Shown piece by piece: positions 32,777-44,300 of a stretch of DNA of 60,000 nucleotides (position 1 is the first letter of the stretch; each line of letters starts with the position of its first letter). The DNA lies in the NCBI GenBank assembly GCA_914767715.1, contig OU612070.1, positions 4,049,501 through 4,109,500 of the forward strand, written 5' to 3'. The position numbers and the translations under genes are program-made. The notes below the pieces were generated by a model. That model saw nothing but the letters and a program-made list of their open reading frames with translations, ran no database searches and was not told the origin of the DNA. This DNA comes from Membranipora membranacea. Its lineage: Eukaryota; Bryozoa; Gymnolaemata; Cheilostomatida; Membraniporidae.

Positions 32777-34872
32777 ATGTCAAAATGTAAACTCTCCCCA
32801 CGGTATCTACAGAAGGATGGACCACACTCATGGTTAGTTCTGGTCACGATAATTTTAAACGGTTTCTGGGGAGGATGGATGTTTGGCAGTACGGGAATAT
32901 TTGCCGAGCTGTTTCCAGATTTACTTGACATCAGCGCTGCTAAAGCAAGCTCTCTTGGATCAAGCTTCATCGGAATATGCTTTTTTACAGGTATGTTGAA
33001 TTTCTTACTGTATTAATCAACAATTTGTAAATTGCCTTCTCTACATTAATTATTTACAAACACGGAGCATCATCATTGAGTTTTTTCATCATGAGTAGAT
33101 AGATAGACACTACAAGGTTATTACTGGCGTCCAATTAGGGATAAAGGGTATGAGTTTTTCTGTAAGTGGAGGGAGGAGGCTGTCATACTCCTGTATGAGC
33201 TCGTCAAAAGTGCTCCTCAGACATGATTCGCCTCTGTTGCTGCAGCTAGGCTATCCGAGGCGGCCAGACACGGTAGTATAATATCAGTACTGTAATACAA
33301 TGTTGAAAGCCAAGCTCGTCTGTTTCAAATCAAGAATTACAGCCAAATAGAGATACTGCCACAATCAGACCAATGTGATTCATACGCTGTGATGCCTTGC
33401 ATCGGAGCATGCTGAGATAAAAACCCAAAATCTGAACAGGCCATATTATGCTTTCCATAACCTTCCACGGCTTTTTCCAACATATGCTAAATAACCAAAG
33501 GTGCGATGTGGCAAAATTTCATCACATCAACAAATTGAGTATCCTTAGAATGTACGCTTAATTATAGTCACCATATGCTCTTCATTTTACAGTGCCATTC
33601 AATACACTATTTGTATCAGTGGTAGGATGTCGGATAGTCTCAAGTGTCGGAGGTTTACTTATACTAATAAGTGTGCTATCCTCAGCTTTCGGTACCCAGT
33701 TATGGCATCTACTCATCAGCTATAGTTTCATTGGAGGTATTTTATTTTCCAGCTCTGAAATGTCCCTTTGAAATGTAATGATTCTATTTTATCACCTTAC
33801 CACATATCTCTCTGTTGAGCTATTACTCTGCCAGGTGATAGCCTTAACTCACCGAGGTGCCACAATTCCAATTAACAGTGACATAATCTTTCAAGGAAAC
33901 TGCTGTTTATAAGACAGTTTAAGATGTAAACATCTACCTTATGTCAACAACATTCTGCAACAAATTATTATTATAATAATTAAATTCTGTAATTTTCCAG
34001 GTGCTGGTGTCAGTATGAATATTGCATCATCTGTTGCGGTAGTACCTCATTATTTTGAGAAAAAGAAGGCAGTAGCGTACGCCTGCCTCGGACTAGGAGA
34101 AGGAATAGCCTATGTGGCTCTCCCATACATTCTAAAATCTTCACTTGACGCATATGGATTCAAATTTACCCTCCTTTATATGTTACCGATGACTTTGCTA
34201 TCACTGGCAGGACCAATTGTCTTCATACCTCAAAAGGCAGCAGAGGATAGCTCTGAGCGTGAGATGACACTGGTCATATCATACTTCAGCTGTCTCAAAA
34301 ACCTCGTCACACCATTTTATCTCGCCAATTCATTACTGTGGCAAGGTGGTCTAGGTGGGATACAGGTACTTGGGTTTCAATATCTAGTCAAAGTGTCCGA
34401 TGTCTCAGTGGCCCTTCTGTGTTACAGTATTATGGGATTTGCTTATTTAGTAGGTTCCTTTGGGCTTGTTGTATATCTTCTAAAGTTTAGAATTAATCAT
34501 TTTATTTTACAAATTATTGTCAACGCTGCTCTTGGAGCAGTCACCGTTATTTTGACATTTATGCAGTGGCCAGTAGGTTACTATTTGTGTTTTGCTGTCA
34601 TCGGACTTTTATACGGTCTGACAGTAACTATTATGCCCTGTGTGAGCGCTCACCTGTACAGAGGACCGGACGTGGAGTACTCGTTTGGCTTTATGCAGTT
34701 ATGTGGCGGTGTAGGTGCAATTGCTGTACCAATAATAGCGGGCATACTACAGGAGAAATATGGTCTACACTGCGGGATGTACTTTTCAGGTGGACTGTTA
34801 ATACTCGGAGCTGTGCTGTTGGTAGTCCCAACATTGATAAAGCCGAAGTTGTGGACACCGATCCAAGCTTAA
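32777..34872 (+). CDS. Monocarboxylate-transporter-like (SLC16/MFS) protein, copy 2
   Basis: Three exons, 32777-32990, 33593-33736 and 34001-34872, give 409 residues. It aligns with copy 1 over its length and has introns at the same positions and phases. Family signatures are KDGPHSWLVLVTIILNGF in TM1 and YFEKKKAVAYACLGLGEG after TM4. TM8 reads FAYLVGSFGLVVYLL, again without the Asp/Arg pair of proton-linked MCTs. It ends soon after LIKPKLWTPIQA, so it lacks the acidic C-terminal tail of copy 1. It probably sits in the plasma membrane; the substrate is unknown. The frame is open and the splice sites are intact, so it looks functional. Confidence 0.9.
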
Positions 34873-36731
34873 AATCATACAACCACTGCTAAGAAAAAGA
34901 ACCATAGAATTGATATAATATACTTCTGCTAGTTGGATTATAAACAAAATCCATACCGTGTCAACATGATTTTGGTGCTGGTGCTGGTCGTACTGTAATT
35001 GTAATAGCCGCAAGAGACAAGACACAAAGAGCCAGGGTAAATAAGCACGACTAATTGTAAACTATTATAATATGTATGGCGCATTTACTAAAATTGTTTA
35101 CATTGCCTTCAAACATGCCTTTTTTCTAGTTTAATGCTCAAACAATGCCTGGGTAGCTAGCATTGGCCTGTCATTATCAATCACATGATAATAAAATGCC
35201 AATACCAGCAAACCGGCAATGTTTGAGCTTTTTTTCCTTTTTTGTTTTTTTTGTTTTTTGTCTTTTTTTCTCCTTATGTGAAGCTCATTTCCTATGGCAG
35301 TGAGAAGTTGATGCATTCTTATTTTATGGTAACTTCAAAGGTTTTTTTTAAAATAACAGTTGGTTAACAATATAAAATTTCATTATGAATCTCTGATTAT
35401 TGTATCACAGTATAATATAACATAATGTTTTAATGAACAGAAAGCCCCCTTGACGAAACAAAATAAAATGAGAAGCCAACGATGGCAACTAACTACACAA
35501 TAAAGCATGGTAACTACCTCCCCATAATGCATCTTGAACATCAGGTCTAATCCTAATTGGAATACGAGAAAAGTGCATGTTCCCTGACATTCATTATTGG
35601 GTGAACAAGAATGTTTAATATCTCTTGAAATGGGAAGTTGATGACAGTTGAACTCACATTACATTTGATTTTTGACTATCTCCAATCAAGGGCATATCTT
35701 ACAACAGCTGGTAAGTGTATTTTTAAAAGAAATTTTATACATCAATAGTTATGTTATCTTAGAATCAAATCATAATTGTCTCAACATATATTTTCCTCCC
35801 TGACATATTATACAGGAAGTCTCTCTATTTTAAATGCTGGCTGGCTTGAGGGTTTGACGTAATCAATATTCTTTATTCAGCATTATGATTTTAATCATGT
35901 CTTTATTTGTTTCCGTAATGTATGTATGGATGAGGCGGATGATTCCAGGTCCATCATGTCACAAACTGAACACTTAAATTTGGCATTTCAATCTAAATCC
36001 AGACTCTAGATGTTTTATTGGTGTGTTCAACTCTTTACTCTTCTCTTGATCTTGATTACTGAATTTTTAACGGAAAAAATTGACTGTTCTCATGGATATT
36101 ACATTTTTTGCAATAAGCTCTATGTAAAATAAAGATTCACTGGCTTCAGTGTGTTAGCTACCTGTTATTGACCTCCAATCGAATTTAGGATAGATGACAG
36201 CAATGTGATTTAATACTTTAATATCATGCATAAATATGAGTTCCCAAGGTATGGAATATGCTGACAGAACTTGCTTACATTTCCGCTTTGAAAATTGTAT
36301 TACGGGCACATTGTTTTCTTTTTTTGTTTCTTTTTTTGTTTTATGGCTCTGAGTGTAATACATTTCCAATGAGATGACTTTGGCTGCCAATAAAAGTATA
36401 TATATTATAGGTATATATTGAGCACAACATTTTTACCCCTATAAAGTATGATTGGGGCAAAGAGTTTACCCTTCCCACCCTACTCGAGGTAACTCTAGCA
36501 AAAATACCATTTAAAGAAGTTGTCTTTTCATGCCCTGGTATTTTGAAATAAATGTGGTGATCAATGGTTTACAAGTAGCCTGCTGTTTTGTTTCCCTTAT
36601 TCCGTCCATGAAAATTGGCATTATAAGTCACACAAAAAAAACAAGCAATAGCCAACCAGATGATCCAGAAATCCAAGATAAAAAGTTATCATACAGTTTC
36701 CCTCAACAGTCAACACACAATCATGGAATGT
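34873..36731. other. Intergenic region downstream of transporter copy 2
   Basis: About 1.9 kb of AT-rich sequence with poly-T stretches (35228-35270, 36308-36340). No gene seen. The stretch 36545-36575 weakly recalls transporter exon 1 (VVINGL against VVNGF), but this is not secure. Confidence 0.5.
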
Positions 36732-37865
36732 CCTTCATCAGCTTTCGGGACTCATTGACGGCACCTATTTGATAACCTTCAGCTGTAAGGGAAATATGAA
36801 CATTCAATCAAAATCATATCAAGTATCATATGAGCTAGTCACCTGATGACCTAATTATATTGTTGAGAATATAGAATTGAATCCCGGAGTGCTTTTTCTG
36901 ATACTTTTTTGGCCAATTTGGTCCTGGCCACTGTCTTCAGGTCGAGCTAAGCTCTAGTCAATGAAAAATGGAGGAAGCTACAAAAACAGCGACTGCATAA
37001 CAATCTGAGCTCAGTTGTCATTCTGCAACTCATAATGATACAATTCAGGAAAGTTTGTGAATGCATAGTTCTATGACCTTAACTCAAAAACAGAAATTGA
37101 ATTCCCAATATGTAAAAACTCCTAGTAATTGAGGATCTACAGCCAACCATCATTACATAGCCGTTGTGGGCTACGGTCTTGATAATTCACTGTTATAACG
37201 TGAACATGTTGGTTGAGTTTTTTACCTAAAGAAAAACTAACAAGCTATAGAATGGGTGCTCGACAAAGAGCATGAATAAATTGAGTGAACATAGTTATAT
37301 ATCAAATTACTAAAAAATACTCTAAATTTTTCTGGCTCTTCAAGGACCATAGTACTGCTTCGATCAAGAGTGCACAACTCTGAACAGTATAGAAAAGTTA
37401 TAAAAGGTATTAATATGTGATAACTGGCAGCAGAGGAGATAATTCTGATAACAAGGATCACTAGCCCTACCAAAATAAATGTAGTGCCACCAGTATAACT
37501 ATTTTCCACAATTTGATTTAATATAAAGCAATGCGATTTGGAATATGTACTACAAAAACAATCGAATAGAATAATATTGGTGAATTGAATTGGTGAATTG
37601 AGAATGTGTAAAGTTTCTGTTATTGTTTGACTGTAACATGATAATAAAGTTTTAGACTGTCAACACAAGGAGTTAACTCTATGATCAACTGCTGTCTCAG
37701 TTTGACGTATTTACACTGCTTTGGTAAAACAGTATGTAATGCAACTACTGGGGCTCGCTCGGACAGTGTCAGGATGAATATAGCATCATCATTTGCTATA
37801 ATACTGGTACAGAAAGAAAACTGTCGTACAGCCTGCTACGGACTGGGAGGGCAGAGAATGGTTTC
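36732..37865 (+). pseudogene. Relic of a transporter gene copy (exon 2 and exon 3 fragments)
   Basis: At 36732-36790, TCATCAGCTTTCGGGACTCA followed by TTGACGGCACCTA aligns with the end of transporter exon 2. At about 37763-37865, ATGAATATAGCATCATCA and then CCTGCTACGGACTGGGAGGG align with the start of exon 3 (MNIASS, then AC-GLG). Between and around them no frame is open. Order and orientation match the neighbouring genes, so this is a fourth, much decayed array member. Its exon 2 appears to share the TGA-CGG change seen in the pseudogene at 38360-40311. Confidence 0.65.
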
Positions 37866-38005
37866 AGCAAAAATCGCCCTTGAGTTACAAAAGAAACAAG
37901 TTATCCGTTTTAACTGTAAAAGTTTCGCAAGTTTTCAACTCACTTCTTAGTTACAGTGTTATTAGAGCTGCTACATGACAAGGTCACTCACACTTGCCGT
38001 ATGTT

Positions 38006-38041
38006 ATCACAGAGTAAGGATATATATCCTTACTCTGTGAT
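38006..38041. repeat. Perfect 36-bp palindrome
   Basis: ATCACAGAGTAAGGATAT is followed directly by its exact reverse complement, with no loop. It stands between the relic and the pseudogene transporter copies. Confidence 0.95.
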
Positions 38042-38195
38042 GTTATCTTCTCAGATTTCGTATTAAACCAATATTATCTTTCAAGTTATCCGTCGATGAT
38101 ATGATGGGACCATCACAGTGGAATTCATAAACTGTCTAAATATTGTTTATATAAATATAAAAGGTAGAATATGATTATGAAATCAATCATCACTA

Positions 38196-38216
38196 TCACT
38201 ATCACTATCATTATCG
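38196..38216. repeat. (ATCACT)n short tandem repeat
   Basis: Three to four units of a CACTAT hexamer just upstream of the transporter pseudogene. Confidence 0.8.
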
Positions 38217-38359
38217 TCCAATTTATTAACCTTAGATCGGATGATCTGTCGTTTTTTATCTGGCTTGACAGATCGACACCATCAATATACATTGTTGGAA
38301 TCTGTGCAATGTTGTGTTTATATTTTTTCATTCATTCCACTTAGACTGAAAGCTGGAGC

Positions 38360-40311
38360 ATGACATTATCTGCACATTTTAAACGAAAAGACGGACCTTA
38401 CTCGTGGATAATACTGTTCACAATAGTGGTAAATGGATTTGTCGACCTTGGATGGCTATTCGGCAGCATAGGGGTCTTCGCAGAAGTGTTCCCGGAATTA
38501 CTTGATGTTGACGCTGCTTAAGCTAGCTCTCTAGGATCAACTTTCATAGGATTTAGTACTTTTACAGGTAGCTCCAATGTGCGCAATCTCTCAATCTCAC
38601 CACTCGTATCTAGCCTCGACTCTCATCACCTCTCTCTTCCCCTCACCTCTCATATCTCACTAGTTTGTAATTGACTATGCTAGCTACAACTGGTGCTAGC
38701 TAACATTCAGTCACCCCGAAACTAAACACTTTGCTATTATTTACTCCTCTAAGTTTAGTATGAACAGGAAGGAATGAAGTATTATACTTCATACCTTGCT
38801 TTCATCTATAGACACAGCAGTAATTCCAGAAACAATAGATGTTGGCCTTAAGAAACAATCGATGTCAGCCTCGATACAACAGAAATCACCTTAGCTTAGC
38901 CTCTACCGACTACCTTAAAGGGCAACCAAGGTTTCGCAGCAACGCATTAATGGGTAGCAAATAATGTGCTGGGCAGCATCAGCTTTGTGCATTACGCGAT
39001 GCAAAACTGAAAGTAGTTGCTGACTTTAAGCTGGGTAACACTTCAGTTTAGGGGAGGTTCCAAGACTTTGCTGTAATAATTATAGAGCACAGGCTAAATA
39101 ATAACAGGAACAGGAAACTGCTATGTGGTATTCTCTTTTAGCTGAGTTTGAGTACCTGATGGAAGAAATGTTTCACAAGAATTCTGGCTGAATAATCATC
39201 CGAATTATATTTTGTCAATTTCCCCATGCAGAAGGTGCAATCTGCTATTAATCAATGGCCATCAATGAGAAGTTGTTTGAAACCTTGGTTGCCCTTTAAG
39301 ACTTATATTATGATTACATTTTTTAACAAAATTTTTTAACTGTTTCTTTTCTCGTTACAGTACCCCTCAGCACATTGTTTGTGAAGTTGGCAGGAAGTCG
39401 TACTGTTGCAGGTGTCGGAGGTCTTCTGATATTTATTAGTGTCGTATCATCAGCTTTTGGTACCCAGTGACGGCATGTAATGAAAGGCTACAGTTGTATA
39501 GGAGGTAAGAACAATGACAACGTGACGCATGTTTTTAAGGCCAATAGACAGTATATCTTGCTGGTGTTAGTCTTTCTTTTGAATCTTTCTCTCCATGAAA
39601 TGGTCTCTGAAAACAGATACATATTTATTTACAGGATGTTTAGAATGACAAAAAGCACAGTTACCAAGTTTTATTTAGCCCTGTCATGATTTTCTTTCTT
39701 TTGAAGGTATAGGAGTTGCCATGAATATCACATCATCAGTAGCTATAATACCTCACTACTGTGAGAGAAAGAAACCAGGAGCGTACGCCTGTCTCGGACT
39801 AGGAGAAGGGTAGCGTTGGTTGCTCTTCCATATAAACTAAATGCCTTACTTAACGCATACGGATTCAAATTGACACTTCTCTACATTTCACCGATGACTT
39901 TGCTATCTCTTGTGGCAGTGATTGTCTTCATACCACAACAAGAATCCAACCAGAGCTCCGTAACAGGATCGGCGTTGGTGAAATCATGCGTCAGTTTACT
40001 TAATAAACCGGTGTCTCCGTTTTATCTATTGAATTCTTTGTTATGGGGAGGCGGTCTCTCCAACATGATAGTGTTGAGCTTTCAATACTTACTACGGGAT
40101 GTACTTTTCGGGAGGACTGTTTATACTTGGAGCACTAGTGTTGGCTATCCCAGCATTGGTTCAACCGAAGCTGTGGAAACTAACCACAGATGAAAACGAC
40201 TCAGATGTTACGAGTAACAATCAGATGAATGAGGCGGATGAAAGTTCAGCAAAGGAGAATGAACAAAAGTATAACCAGGCATACATAGACGACTCTCTAC
40301 AAGGGTACTGA
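38360..40311 (+). pseudogene. Transporter (SLC16-like) pseudogene, third clear array copy
   Basis: The three-exon layout is kept: 38360-38567, 39361-39504 and 39707-40311, with splice sites still present. Four lesions are visible. Exon 1 has TAA at 38519-38521 where copies 1 and 2 have an AAA Lys codon. Exon 2 has TGA at 39468-39470 where they have TTA. Exon 3 lost one base at about 39810, just after GLGEG. About 380 bp are missing at about 40092, joining the TM7 region (VLSFQYLL) directly to the last helix. The C-terminal end (MYFSGGLFILGALV and an acidic tail) is still open. An inverted-repeat element sits in intron 1. No full-length transporter can be made. Confidence 0.9.
38914..39300. 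mobile_element. MITE-like element in pseudogene intron 1
   Basis: The ends are exact inverted copies over 22 bp: CTTAAAGGGCAACCAAGG (38914) against CCTTGGTTGCCCTTTAAG (ending 39300). The 387-bp body has no ORF. Imperfect similarity continues inwards (AACGCATTAATG against CATCAATGAGAAG). This fits a non-autonomous DNA transposon. The target-site duplication is unclear. Confidence 0.85.
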
Positions 40312-41308
40312 TGAGAAGGGCATGTTAGAGCAGTAAGGGAAGGGGTCACGCAATCTTTTGGAATTTTCAAGGATAACAGGGCAGTGATCAATGAGAACTC
40401 TTTCATGTCTTGACTCTTCACTTGACGGACTCTTGATGCAGTGAAGTTGTACCGTCGGAATATTGGCGTGAAGGTATAAGAATGGTGTCTGTGCCTGATG
40501 ATTTGAGTGCCTCTGTGTGTTTTGATGAAGCGCATTATTTTCATATAAAAAACGTCCAAAGCTGTCACCGGACTGTCACCGAACTGTCACCAAGACAGCT
40601 TGAGTCGTGAATCACCTGGTCGTCAACTTTAGATTTATAATCATATCAAATTTCACATGCCATGCTTGAATTTCTTTCATATATATTATTGTTTTTCTTG
40701 ATATCAACCTGCCTTGGGATAATATTATAATCAAAAACAAATGTGACAAATTTAATTCTTGACTCCAAGGAGTTCATTGACACCGATCCTACAAAAGTGA
40801 CACTCGATTAAAAAGTCATTATGATTGAAAAGCTAGAAAAAGTGGCTGAATAGTTTGACAGCACATAAAACTGTATTTTGAATAATTTATACATAATTGG
40901 GTTGAAATTTGTATCTTCAGCGAGGTTTAAATTTCTTTGGCACAAGAAAACAACAAAATAACTAATCTCAAAATAAACACGGACACAGTTTATTTGGCAA
41001 CCTTATTGATGAGAAATAAAGGGAGGGCAACCACCCATGAGGTTCGTGGAAGTTCGCTTTAGCAACATGAGGACTATACATTTGTTATACATGTCATATC
41101 CAATACACGCTTTTATAGTATGAAATGAAAAAATAAATAAATTGATCATCAGCTCTGAAAAGCAAATGCGTAAAGCTCAGAGGAATAATCACTGGGAAAT
41201 GTTAGATCATAACCATGACTATGAATTACTGTCAGCATAGCTAAGCCTAATATCAAGACTCTGTGTTTTGAACCAAAAGGTTCACAAGTCCCTCAGTATA
41301 TACATACA
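40312..41308. other. Intergenic region between the transporter array and TTC7
   Basis: About 1 kb where the pseudogene and TTC7 converge tail to tail. It includes a triple CTGTCACCG repeat at 40562-40591. TTTATT at 40990-40995, which is AATAAA on the minus strand, may end TTC7 transcripts. Nothing coding is seen. Confidence 0.55.
40562..40591. repeat. Short tandem repeat (CTGTCACCG units)
   Basis: CTGTCACC occurs three times at 11-12-base spacing in intergenic sequence. Confidence 0.85.
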
Positions 41309-44300
41309 TCAGCCCACTCTGAGAAGGTTGTGGAATGGAATGACAGGAGTAGACTGCTCCAGATTAATAGATGTGATGAGACATTCGGCAGCTGTATCAA
41401 ACTCACCTTCAGACTCAAGGACAACTCCCAATTCTCGCCTGTAGAAAATAATACATTCAATAAAACATACAATTGCCTGTTTAGCTTTATATTGAATGAA
41501 TTCATATTTGTTCAAAAGCAAGGAGTTAGAATATCCAAATGATTGACTAATGTTTGAATGCATACTCTAAGAGCCTGAGGCTCTATTTTGTACTATTTTG
41601 CTCTATCTTGTAAATATGTACTATTTTGAGCGCTAAAAATAAAGTGGATATCAAATCAATCAATCTAAAAAGGCTGGGCAGTATATATTTGATCTAAGAG
41701 CATACCATACTCTACTGCACCACCACAGGGCATACCATTAACAGTAACCTTAACTTGGGAAAGTCAAGGTAAGTCTCTTGTCACCAAATGGGACTCAATA
41801 GTCACACCCCGTCTAGAAGACCTACCAAGCTTGATGTGCTGTTGGGTCAATGTTGACGGCATCACGTAAAGTTTTCTCAGCTAACTTCGGTGATCCCATG
41901 GCGTGCATTGTCTTCCCCTAAAAGGAAAAAGTAACTAATTTATATTTAATTCATATATTATCAATGTTTAATTATTTTATAATCCCATGTATGTCTCTCG
42001 AACTTTAATTACACACCACGACACAGCAGTCTCAAGCAATCAAAAAAAGACCTCACAAATTATAGCTCAGCTTAAAATCTATTTCAGGGCTTGTTTTGTT
42101 TGTCACTAAAGTAATTGAAGCCCCACCAAGCTCTTTATTAGTGCCGATGCTGTTAAACGGCGGCGCTTTGTGTTGGTAAAAGGGCAGGCATGTATCATTA
42201 AATGTTCATACCAGATAAGTCATACTCTTGACATGGTACGGGTTGATACTCAGAGCAGCCTCAAAATGATTCTTTGCAGTGGAGTAATCTTCTTCTCGCT
42301 CTAACACTCTTCCTTTCTAAAAACAACTTTATCATCATCAACAGGCCGGAGAAAGTAACACATTAGAGCTTGACAACCTAACAGTGGCCTAGCTTGAGCT
42401 GTATCACTGCATGTTGTGAGAATAATCAGGACAGCAAGTGACAGGATGAGATGGAAGAACGTAGTCAGTTACCATGATAACTTGAAAGTGATTTGATCGT
42501 ATCAATGGAGATTGCCTCAGCTTTATTTTAGGTAATTGGTATTTTATGGTGTGAGGTTGAGACTCTTTCTTACCATATAACTGGCGACATGAGAGAGAGG
42601 GAATATAGCCGAGGCCTCTCTCACACACTGATGTGCTTCATGACAATAATCACTCTCCAGATATATCTCAGCTGCAACAATATCACAAATAAACTTATTG
42701 GATAACCAGATTTTAGATGAAAACGGCTTTGGAAAGTCATAAAAACTCAAAATTATAATTAAGGACCTAGCACCACTATAGAACCTAAGGCTTACAAGTG
42801 ATTCATGATTTGTTTAATGCTAGCAAACTGATATGTTCAGCGAGACTAGTCACTCCCTGTCCATGATACAAACAAATATTGGCATGATAACAACATTCCA
42901 CAACTTAAGCCAGACGAGCCATGAGATCAGATCAAACTTCTATATGTTATCATGGATCTGATCACCCTGGAAGTTAAGGCAATAAAGTATCAGTACTTCT
43001 CGTAAATCTAGGCCATATATTCATAGATATTTGGTTTATACCCATAGAACCAATAACTACTCATAATCTGTAGACAAGATACCAAACACTTACCGAGATG
43101 TAACCATATCTGTGACTGTACACCCCAGCTATGCTGAGGGCCGTGTCTGATCCATAATGAGCTCTGGTAAGAGGAGGCAACTTCTGATAAAGCTTTCTCT
43201 ACCCGAGATGCTGCTACCGATTCATGCATTGAACCTGTAGTCACAAAACAGCAGGCATATACAAACGGGTAAGCAAGATACATTGATTACATTGGATTTA
43301 CTATAAGTGCAGGAAAACTTAGTTGGAAGTTTATTGCTCCCAATGAAAATGTTGCTAAATTCAACTCAACACCTTCAACATCTGTAAAGACCACAATGAT
43401 AGAAGACATGATAAACTTGTTTTGCCTACGGTGGATTTACAGAGTTTCCAACAATTTAAATCAGCTAGTATCCCTCAGTTCCTAATTTTAACTACAATGC
43501 TAAATTTGTGTGATAATTTATTGTGGGATATTACAATCTGGTCCAATTGTGCATGCCAGTGGAGTTGTGGGGGCATTATGGGAAGTATCCAAACAGCCCT
43601 GTGTCACTCTTACAGGGTCATAGAAATAATCTTCTCATGTTGAAGCAGTCTTCATAACGCCATTAGGTGATTACCCATAGCGTGATTTAAGCAGCACCTA
43701 TTGAAGCATCTCAGTACAATAATTTTTCAAGTTTTGATAAAAAAAATTCTATGTGGTAAAACTATTTAGTGCAGTAGTTAAATACAGTAGGTAAACTAAA
43801 GCCTGATATTCTGTAGACAATATAAGACTACAAAAGTATACAAAGTTCTGCGTTATGTTCACGATACTGATATATACAACTGTTAGTACCTAGTTTTGGC
43901 ATTATGAATATGGATATCAAGAGTCAAGGGAGCATCGCATCGCAACATGCATTATCATAGGACACCTTCAACATATGATTATCATGCTATTGTACAGATG
44001 TCCAATCACTTTTCTGGTGTGCCCTAGCTATATCTAAATCACCAACACTAGAGTTTTCTCACGAGACGCCCATTTTTTATCACCGATGATGAATAGTGCA
44101 CAAGACATGAGCATATGAGGTGAGATAGATCAGACCGACTGATAATCACGATAAGATGCTTGTAAGAGGCAAAAGATGCAATGCCAAAACATAGAGGGTA
44201 CTCAGAGAGGCAAGAGGCGTACAATATCGCTGCAATTTGGCAAGAGAATCCGTAGCCCAAAGCTAAAACTGAGTCCCTGAAGTTGTCTCTGATCAAATCG

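Noticed and set aside
36523-36640. Remnant of transporter exon 1 ahead of the relic copy
   Set aside because: Only a few residues (VVINGL) resemble TM1; the match is too weak to annotate.
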